Below are positions 40,899-46,358 of a stretch of 46,358 nucleotides of DNA, piece by piece; position 1 is the stretch's first letter; the number at the start of each line of letters is the position of its first letter. Origin of the DNA: an uncultured Kiritimatiellota bacterium. Lineage in GTDB: Bacteria > Verrucomicrobiota > Kiritimatiellia > RFP12 > UBA1067. The notes under the pieces are model-generated. The model made no database searches. It was not told the DNA's origin and saw only the letters and a list, made by a program, of their open reading frames with translations. The stretch lies in assembly GCA_934643865.1 (NCBI GenBank), contig CAKUCX010000022.1, forward strand, positions 1 to 46,358. Reading direction: 5' to 3'. The position numbers and the translations under genes are program-made.

Positions 40899-42119
40899 CT
40901 ATCGCGCGCGGCGGGACGCGGGGCGGTCGGCGGGACGGAAGCGGTGCTGAAGGCGCATCGCGCCGCCGCGCCGAGCCTTGAAGCGCAGATGGGCCTCGCG
41001 TGCCGCCTTCAGCCGCGCGACGGCGTCCGCGATCGCCGCATTCTCCGGGAAGCGTTCCGCCAGGTGTTCCACCGCCGTCAGCGCGCGGACAATCTCGGCA
41101 TCGCGCTTGTCCGAATCCGCCCGGTCGATTTCAGCGACGACCTTTGCCAGCGACTGCGCGGCGGACGCCGCCTCCTGCTCCGTCGCGGCGAGTGCGCGTG
41201 AGGTCTTCATGTAGCCGACGGCGAGCGCGGCGACGAATGCGGCAAGGAGAATCGACGCGGCGACGATGCCGGACGCGGCAAGCGGATTGCGGCGGGCGAA
41301 GAGGCGGAACCGTCGGAAGAGCGACGGCGGATTTGCCGCGACGGGCCTGTGGACAAGGAAGCGGCGAAGGTCGTCAAGCATCGCGTCCATGTCCGCGTAG
41401 CGGCGCGCCGGGTCGGGCGCCATTGCCCTGGCGCAGATGGCGGCGAAATCGGCATCACCGTCTGGCGCAAGTTCCCGCAAGGCCACGCCAAGGGCGTACT
41501 GGTCGCTTGCCTCCGTCGCCTTGCAGCCGTCCAGCAGTTCCGGCGCCATGTAGCGGCGCGTGCCTCCGCGTGGGAGGGCCGCGCTTGTCGCGACCGCAGC
41601 AAGCCCGAAATCGCCGAGCTTCGCCATGCCGTTCTCGCCAATGAAGATGTTGGACGGCTTCACGTCGCGGTGAATCACGCCGCAATGGTGGGCGTAGGAA
41701 AGCGCCTCGGCGATCTGGACGCCAAGGCGGGCCACATCTTCGGCTGACGCGAAAAGGCTGCGGTTCGCGGTTTTGCCGCGCATGAGTTCCATCGCAAACC
41801 ACGACTGGTCTTGCGCCGTGCCCGCCGCATAGACCTGGACGATGTTGGGATGGTGGAGCTGCGCGACAGTCCGCGCTTCGGTCGGGAGGGGCGCGCTTGT
41901 CGCGACCGAAGAGTTCACCACCTTGAGCGCGACTTCGCGCCCGAGCGAGAGCTGTTCCGCGAGATAGACCGTCCCCATGCCGCCGCGCCCGAGAACGTCC
42001 GTCAGCTGGAAGTCCGGGATCTCGGGCGGCGCGTGGGGACACGCGCCCTCCCTCCCCAACTCGTCAAGTTCCGCCGCGAGCGAGCGCAGCGCGTCGGTCA
42101 TGGACTCTTCTTGAAGCAT
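40899..42119 (-). CDS. Membrane-anchored Ser/Thr protein kinase with repeat-derived insertions
   Basis: A 406-aa protein. The start at 42119 has a strong GGAGG five bases upstream; M7 (42101) overlaps the sigma factor stop by ATGA and is an alternative. The kinase domain (about 37-265) has LGRGGMGTVYLAE, Lys66 in VALKVV, HRDVKPSN (Asp152), DFG (Asp170) and APE (Glu194), so it should be active. One membrane helix (about 278-300) is followed by a helical tail (AATEQEAASAAQSLAKVVAE). VATSAPLP (72-79) and VATSAALP (176-183) are encoded by copies of the short palindromic DNA element; the first sits between strand 3 and helix C, the second in the activation segment. The upstream sigma factor and this kinase probably form one signalling pair. 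Confidence 0.93.
   Translation of the reverse strand: MLQEESMTDALRSLAAELDELGREGACPHAPPEIPDFQLTDVLGRGGMGTVYLAEQLSLGREVALKVVNSSVATSAPLPTEARTVAQLHHPNIVQVYAAGTAQDQSWFAMELMRGKTANRSLFASAEDVARLGVQIAEALSYAHHCGVIHRDVKPSNIFIGENGMAKLGDFGLAAVATSAALPRGGTRRYMAPELLDGCKATEASDQYALGVALRELAPDGDADFAAICARAMAPDPARRYADMDAMLDDLRRFLVHRPVAANPPSLFRRFRLFARRNPLAASGIVAASILLAAFVAALAVGYMKTSRALAATEQEAASAAQSLAKVVAEIDRADSDKRDAEIVRALTAVEHLAERFPENAAIADAVARLKAAREAHLRFKARRGGAMRLQHRFRPADRPASRRAR
41572..41596 (+). repeat. Short palindromic element inside the kinase gene (activation loop)
   Basis: GGGAGGG with the hairpin and CCG, 23 of 25 bases identical to the intergenic copies. On the coding (minus) strand it contributes VATSAALP just after DFGLAA. 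Confidence 0.85.
41884..41908 (+). repeat. Short palindromic element inside the kinase gene (beta3-alphaC loop)
   Basis: Differs by one base from 41572-41596 and by three from the intergenic copies. It contributes VATSAPLP in the same reading frame as the other kinase copy. Confidence 0.85.
42032..42052 (-). repeat. Possible degenerate palindromic element in the kinase N-terminus
   Basis: On the minus strand GGGAGGGCGCGTGTCCCCACG keeps the GGGAGGG start and partial stem, in the opposite orientation to the two clear copies. It encodes GREGACPHA in the low-conservation N-terminal linker. Weaker than the others. Confidence 0.4.
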
Positions 42120-42700
42120 GAGACCTCCATGAGCTTCTGCCGCAGGCGTTCAAGGGCGCGGACGTAGCGGATGGACGCGGCCTTCGGCTCGATGCCGAGC
42201 GCGGCGGCGCACGCCGAGTTGCCCATGCCGTCGAAGTGGCGAAGGACGATGATCGCGCGGTCGTTTTCGGGAAGCGCGGCGACTGCGGCGCGCAGGACGG
42301 CATGGCGCTCGTCGCGGTCCACACGCGAAAGCGGAGAGGTGACATCCGCCGCGAACCGGCCCCAGTTCAACGCGCCGGGCGCACGTTCGCTGGTCGTGTC
42401 GTCTCCGGCTTCGGCCTCCCTGTAGGCGTCGCGCCCGGCGGCCTGGAGGTTCTTGCGTTCGATGTCGGCGAGCGTCTGGAGAAGGATTGTCCGCAGCTTG
42501 AAGTAGATCGGCACGTCCTCGTTCTGCGCAAAGTACGGGAGGCGCTTTGCCGCCGCAAGATAGACCTCCTGCATCACATCCTCGCGGGAAAGCCGCTTGT
42601 TGAGAACCGGGTTCAGCCGTTTTTCGACAAGCGACAGGAGGCGGGCGCGGTGTTCCGCGAACGCCTCGGCAAGGTTCTGCGACGTGAACTCGTTTTTCAT
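42098..42700 (-). CDS. ECF-type RNA polymerase sigma factor
   Basis: A 200-aa protein with a region-2-like part (LSREDVMQEVYLAAAKRLPY) and region 4 (LPENDRAIIVLRHFDGMGNS and ACAAALGIEPKAASIRYVRA). The middle linker (EAEAGDDTTSERAPG) is typical of sigma factors found next to Ser/Thr kinases in PVC bacteria. The gene is followed with overlap by the kinase at 42119, and no anti-sigma factor is present, so control through phosphorylation by the kinase is a reasonable inference. The ribosome site is weak (AGAGAAC). Confidence 0.88.
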   Translation of the reverse strand: MKNEFTSQNLAEAFAEHRARLLSLVEKRLNPVLNKRLSREDVMQEVYLAAAKRLPYFAQNEDVPIYFKLRTILLQTLADIERKNLQAAGRDAYREAEAGDDTTSERAPGALNWGRFAADVTSPLSRVDRDERHAVLRAAVAALPENDRAIIVLRHFDGMGNSACAAALGIEPKAASIRYVRALERLRQKLMEVSCFKKSP

Positions 42701-42725
42701 GCTGTTCTCTGATGCGCCGTCGTCT

Positions 42726-43136
42726 CTATTCCATTCCGTCAGTCATGTCGCCCGATGGCTCCGCAAGCGAGCGGAACGCGCCGCCGCGTCCGAGGATGAT
42801 ATGGTCGATAAGCGGGACGGAGAGGAGGTCTGCTGCCTCGCGCAATTTCGTTGTCGCCGCGATGTCCGCCTTGCTGGGCGTGAGGTCGCCCGAGGGATGG
42901 TTGTGCGCGACGATGATTTCTTCCGCGCCGGCTTTCAGCGCCTCGCGGAAGATTGCGCCTGCGTCAATTGTTGCCGTGCCGTCCATGTGCCCAACTGAAA
43001 CGAGAATCGGCTTGGCAAGCACCTTGCCGTTGCCGTCCAGCGGCAGAACGAACACGCGCTCCTCCTTCTGTTCCTTCGGCAACGCGGCGCGAAAGAGTAC
43101 GGCGGCATCAGCGGCGGTTTCTATGATTTGTTTCAT
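42726..43136 (-). CDS. radC: Short RadC-family (JAB/MPN) protein
   Basis: A 136-aa protein consisting only of the MPN domain: HNHPSGDLTPSKAD gives the JAMM metal ligands His78, His80 and probably Asp91 (H-x-H plus the downstream D). The N-terminal helix-hairpin-helix region of full RadC (about 220 aa) is missing. Short RadC copies are common in mobile and defence regions; their function is unproven. It lies 17 bases downstream of the restriction endonuclease and 25 bases before the sigma factor, and is GC-rich, unlike the endonuclease. Confidence 0.85.
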   Translation of the reverse strand: MKQIIETAADAAVLFRAALPKEQKEERVFVLPLDGNGKVLAKPILVSVGHMDGTATIDAGAIFREALKAGAEEIIVAHNHPSGDLTPSKADIAATTKLREAADLLSVPLIDHIILGRGGAFRSLAEPSGDMTDGME

Positions 43137-43153
43137 TCTTTGTTTCCCCGTGT

Positions 43154-44344
43154 CTAGATTGCCAAATCATAGACTTTCTCAATGGGAAAGATATGCTTGA
43201 AATTGCCCTTTGTTGTTCGAAAAATATAGCCGTGATCTCGAATGCCACCACTAGGCTTTATGTGCATGAGATAATCTACCGTGATAATCCCAGCATCGAA
43301 CATCCCGGCCATATTTGTAGTGTTCGGCTTTCGAGTATGACGAACCACATCATAACGGAAAAACTCTGTTCCATCGCAAATATCACATGTGGCTTGAACC
43401 CAGAAGGTTTCAGCATGTTTCTCATCAAGACGTCTTTTTAGAAGATCAAGTGCCCAAACCGCTACATCGCCAACATAAGATTTTGAGTTGGCCTTGTTTA
43501 CTAGATCAATCTCATTTGTCGCATCAAGATATAGACCTTGCGAATTAGGGGTGTTTGCAATAGTACAGTTCAGTTGCAGTTCATAGCGATCACTCGGATA
43601 GCCGAATGTCCGCAGTATGTCAATCGCTTTGAATTTGCTTCTTTTCCAATCTGGCACTTGTGTAAACAATGTCGTTTTGCGAGTAGCTGAGTATCTTTCA
43701 CCAACACGAGAAGATTTGAGTTCTATACCTTTGTAATCGGGGGTTTTCAAGGAATTACGCGGTATGCCAAGAAGATTTTCCAATGTTAATCCGACATTTG
43801 TATCGCCGTGTGTCACACCTTTCACAAACCCCATTTTGTGAATGTCTTTCAATTTCCCAAGCAATTCAGCGGCAACAGGCGATATCACATTTGAGCATGC
43901 CAAAAGTATATCGTGAGGGTACGCGCCGGGGATGGAAAATGCGTTTACAACATCTGAATTACTCATGTTGAAAACATACAACTCCCCTCCATATGAAACG
44001 ACAGCCAACAAATCTGTCGGCCTACAGTATTTCTTCAAGTCTGTAAACCAAAGTCGCGGGTCGCCCTGTTTGGTTACTGGCCTGTAAAGAGAAGCCTTTG
44101 CATTGATGCATTTGTCTGGGAAAACAAGTTTCGCAGGGACAAACACTTTGTGCCCTTGTCCCTGACCTTGCTTTGCATATTCATGAATGCCCTCGTTTCT
44201 TAGGAAATCCCGGAAGGACAATGTGGCATCCATAATTGATTTCCTATAGCCTGTAGCCGTAGGAACAAGAAGCCCGGTAGAGACTCCCGCACCGTTGAAA
44301 AGCCGTAATGCGGCCTCAATAGAAGTGTTTGCTGCTTTTAGCAT
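43154..44344 (-). CDS. Type II restriction endonuclease, MvaI/BcnI family
   Basis: A 396-aa protein. The signature GDTNVGLTLENLLGIPRNS then PDYKGIELKSSR matches the MvaI/BcnI family, with PD-(D/E)xK residues Asp203, Glu208 and Lys210. Characterised relatives MvaI and BcnI cut CCWGG and CCSGG; the site of this one is not known, though a CC-N-GG type is plausible. The N-terminal 150 residues are not recognised. The start overlaps the methyltransferase stop by seven bases. The gene is strongly AT-rich for this window, pointing to recent transfer. Confidence 0.9.
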   Translation of the reverse strand: MLKAANTSIEAALRLFNGAGVSTGLLVPTATGYRKSIMDATLSFRDFLRNEGIHEYAKQGQGQGHKVFVPAKLVFPDKCINAKASLYRPVTKQGDPRLWFTDLKKYCRPTDLLAVVSYGGELYVFNMSNSDVVNAFSIPGAYPHDILLACSNVISPVAAELLGKLKDIHKMGFVKGVTHGDTNVGLTLENLLGIPRNSLKTPDYKGIELKSSRVGERYSATRKTTLFTQVPDWKRSKFKAIDILRTFGYPSDRYELQLNCTIANTPNSQGLYLDATNEIDLVNKANSKSYVGDVAVWALDLLKRRLDEKHAETFWVQATCDICDGTEFFRYDVVRHTRKPNTTNMAGMFDAGIITVDYLMHIKPSGGIRDHGYIFRTTKGNFKHIFPIEKVYDLAI

Positions 44345-46158
44345 TGCGCATCCTCCTCAAGAAGTTTTACGAAATGTTTACCTACATTATAAGCCAATCC
44401 AACTGGCACGGCATTACCGATTTGTGTATACTTCGGCAATTCGCGATCAAACATTCCCTCTCTGGGATTTCCAGCCCTGCGAAGACCTCCTGTAGTTCGT
44501 GGCCCCATGAATTGATACCAATCTGGGAACATTTGCAATCGTGCCCATTCACGCACAGTGAAGTTTCTTGGTTGACTGAAATGCACATAATCATCTGGTG
44601 CAGAGCAACATGTCATGGTCGGACCATTTTCACCCCAAGTAGGAGGAAGAAGTCGTTGCGAAAACTTTTTAGTCCTAAACTCCTCTGGTATCTCGCCACC
44701 ATTGGTGTGCATCGCTTTGAATTTTTCCAATATCTTTGGTGCGTGTCGAGAATACTCTTGTTCGGAAAGCGCATCGCCTTTTCTCATTATTTCACCATTC
44801 CGTTTCGTACGGAACTGGCGTTGGATTTGAGTCTTAGGTTCTGATGTGTATACTAACGTTGCTCCGCCGTTCACATGACGAGGGTCTATCAAATCACTCA
44901 AAAGATCTTTGAGATCAGGAGCACCACCTACAGGCTTTGGCAAAAAGCCTGAAATTACGGCATCAATGTTTTGTGGCTCCATGGTTGGGAATACATCTTT
45001 ACGCAACCCTACAATGAGAACGCGCGGACGATTTTGTGGTACACCATAATCCTTCGCATGGACTAGTTTGAAGCAGATATGATACTTTCCAATGTTTGAA
45101 AAAGTCTCAAGGACTGCTTTGAATATTTCTCCGTTAGTTCCTTCCTTCGTCCACTTCGAAGTCATCAACCCTCTGACATTCTCGAACAAGAAAATCTTTG
45201 GATTAAGACGGTTAACAAGGAATGCCATGTCTTGGAACAGATAATTGGAAGGAAGCTGTGCTTTCTCTACGGAATAGGAACGACGATAGCCTATACCAGA
45301 AAATCCCTGACAAGGCGGCCCCCCACAAAGCAAGTCCAATTCGCCTTTGTCTATGTCAACATGAAGGCTGTCACGAATAGAATCAATATAACCCTGAAGT
45401 AATTCAGGCTTGAGAACAAGATCTTTAACGTTACTGATATTGTTTTGTTGTAACCAAGGGAATTCATGTGTTCGATTGACGAGATATGTCGCCATTGCGT
45501 CCTTGTTCAATTCATTTACTAACAAAGGAGTGAACCCTGCCTCTTCTAGGCCGAGAGACAACCCACCACATCCAGCAAATAAGTCAACAAATGTATGTTT
45601 GGGTTTCATAGCGACAATAGGGACAGGGGCGAGAACACTCCAGAAATCCAACTGATACGCCGCCTCGCACACGCGAAGCTGGTCGGGGCGCAGCTTCGTG
45701 AGAATTGTCGGCAAGCGTTTCGCGAGATCGGGGTCGGCACGGTCAGGCGATTCGAGATATGCCTTGAGCTGCTTGCGCACCTTGGGCGCGGTCGCGAAGT
45801 CCGCCGTGCGGACGATGACGCGCGCCGCATCTTCCGGCGGCGTCAGCTTGTGCTGATACTTGAGCTTCGTCTTGAAGAGCAGGTACTTCTCGCCGTGCGC
45901 CCAGCCCTTCGCAGGGTAGCCGTAGTCGCGCACCAGCTCTTCGCGGGTCTTGACGCCAACGAACTCCGCCTTGTACGTCTTCTGCTCCTTCGTGCCCTTG
46001 AAAAGCCACAGCTCCGCAATCGACGCGGCGTCGGCTTCGGCGATCTGGTCCGCCTCCGAGACCGGGTAGTTGTACCACCCGCGCCATTTCGTCAGCTGGT
46101 CGCCTTTGTAGGTGCCGACGAGGACAATGCGATTGTCTCCCGTTTTGCGCTTCTTCAT
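44338..46158 (-). CDS. DNA (cytosine-5) methyltransferase with extra N-terminal domain
   Basis: A 606-aa protein. Residues 184-606 are a complete C5 methyltransferase: motif I VDLFAGCGGLSLGL, motif IV GGPPCQGFSG with catalytic Cys283, ENVRG (326-330), QNRPR and a final QIGNAVPVG. It protects host DNA from the endonuclease encoded next. Residues 1-183 are an additional domain (NRIVLVGTYKGDQLTKWRGW; EFVGVKTREELVRDYGYPAK), seen as far as I recall in some restriction-modification proteins, with no catalytic motif visible. The N-terminal third is GC-rich, while everything from Met184 (nt 45609) on is AT-rich. The ATG at 46158 overlaps the XRE gene stop by ATGA. Confidence 0.92.
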   Translation of the reverse strand: MKKRKTGDNRIVLVGTYKGDQLTKWRGWYNYPVSEADQIAEADAASIAELWLFKGTKEQKTYKAEFVGVKTREELVRDYGYPAKGWAHGEKYLLFKTKLKYQHKLTPPEDAARVIVRTADFATAPKVRKQLKAYLESPDRADPDLAKRLPTILTKLRPDQLRVCEAAYQLDFWSVLAPVPIVAMKPKHTFVDLFAGCGGLSLGLEEAGFTPLLVNELNKDAMATYLVNRTHEFPWLQQNNISNVKDLVLKPELLQGYIDSIRDSLHVDIDKGELDLLCGGPPCQGFSGIGYRRSYSVEKAQLPSNYLFQDMAFLVNRLNPKIFLFENVRGLMTSKWTKEGTNGEIFKAVLETFSNIGKYHICFKLVHAKDYGVPQNRPRVLIVGLRKDVFPTMEPQNIDAVISGFLPKPVGGAPDLKDLLSDLIDPRHVNGGATLVYTSEPKTQIQRQFRTKRNGEIMRKGDALSEQEYSRHAPKILEKFKAMHTNGGEIPEEFRTKKFSQRLLPPTWGENGPTMTCCSAPDDYVHFSQPRNFTVREWARLQMFPDWYQFMGPRTTGGLRRAGNPREGMFDRELPKYTQIGNAVPVGLAYNVGKHFVKLLEEDAQC

Positions 46159-46358
46159 TTCGCCGCCCCCGTTTCCTTGCCCGGCACGACCTCCATGATG
46201 TCGCCGACATCGCAGTTCAGTGCCTTGCAGATGCGCTCGATCACATTCGTCGCCACACACTCTCCATTTGACATCTTCGTAAAAGTGGAAAGGGCGACGC
46301 CCGAGACCCGATGCAAGTCGCCTCGCGTCATGTCGCGGTCAATCAATTGCTTCCACAA
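46155..46358 (-). CDS. XRE-family helix-turn-helix regulator, partial at window edge
   Basis: 67 residues are visible; the N-terminus lies beyond the window, so the first in-frame TTG at the edge is not a supported start. LIDRDMTRGDLHRVSGVALS and NVIERICKALNCDVGDIMEV match small Cro/CI-type regulators that commonly control restriction-modification genes. It is GC-rich and its stop overlaps the methyltransferase start by ATGA, so it probably times expression of methyltransferase and endonuclease. Confidence 0.88.
   Translation of the reverse strand: MWKQLIDRDMTRGDLHRVSGVALSTFTKMSNGECVATNVIERICKALNCDVGDIMEVVPGKETGAAK

Noticed and set aside
43193..45655. Small plus-strand frames across the AT-rich restriction-modification genes
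   Set aside because: All are antisense to well-supported endonuclease and methyltransferase motifs.

Overview
The window reads like a chromosome piece from a high-GC, Gram-negative member of the PVC superphylum, most likely Kiritimatiellota or a relative from an anaerobic, glycan-degrading niche. The basis is a fused SecDF, a fused MetX-MetW, very large secreted LamG / autotransporter-repeat proteins, many secreted glycoside hydrolases, an RND efflux pump, and small lipoproteins carrying a DSDLPWS-type motif. The phylum is inferred from gene content; no rRNA is present. Recognisable promoters follow a sigma-70 pattern (TTGNNN, 16-18 bases, TATACT-like), several with an extended TGN before the -10. 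Nearly all genes lie on the minus strand. || Layout. 1-981: a partial MYG1-family gene behind a tRNA-Gln with a clear promoter. 1009-4175: ligA and an acyltransferase-like membrane gene overlapping by ATGA. 4239-16704: a six-gene carbohydrate operon read right to left (rpiB, GH43, a 1145-aa surface protein, a nucleoside hydrolase/clan-A glycosidase fusion, GH3, tandem polysaccharide deacetylase), with gaps of 53 bases or less and a promoter carrying two palindromes. 16817-21211: secDF followed by metX-metW. 21373-27174: two divergent secreted-protein genes sharing a short intergenic region with a run of 13 G/C pairs, exactly in the -35/-10 spacer of the LamG gene. 27131-29573: a coiled-coil protein, a mini-lipoprotein, an RluA-type pseudouridine synthase and a small membrane protein, all overlapping. 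29707-38248: a TetR-regulated RND efflux system (tetR, adaptor, pump), then a block of less GC-rich duplicated genes, then the outer-membrane channel with its own promoter. 38250-39215: no intact gene; tandem long repeats and short palindromic elements. 39215-39840: an arginase-family pseudogene broken by a 14-bp duplication. 39926-42700: a SUMF1-fold secreted protein facing a sigma factor / Ser-Thr kinase pair. 42726-46358: short RadC, an MvaI/BcnI-type restriction endonuclease, a C5 cytosine methyltransferase and a partial XRE regulator; the endonuclease and the methyltransferase core are strikingly AT-rich. || The most interesting signals are (i) the probable phase-variable promoter of the LamG surface protein, (ii) a family of short palindromic repeats present between genes and also inserted in frame into two surface loops of the kinase, (iii) the nucleoside hydrolase-glycosidase fusion inside a locus headed by rpiB, and (iv) the methyltransferase whose base composition changes abruptly at an internal Met that looks like the start of a complete cytosine methyltransferase. 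No CRISPR array, rRNA or transposase was seen.
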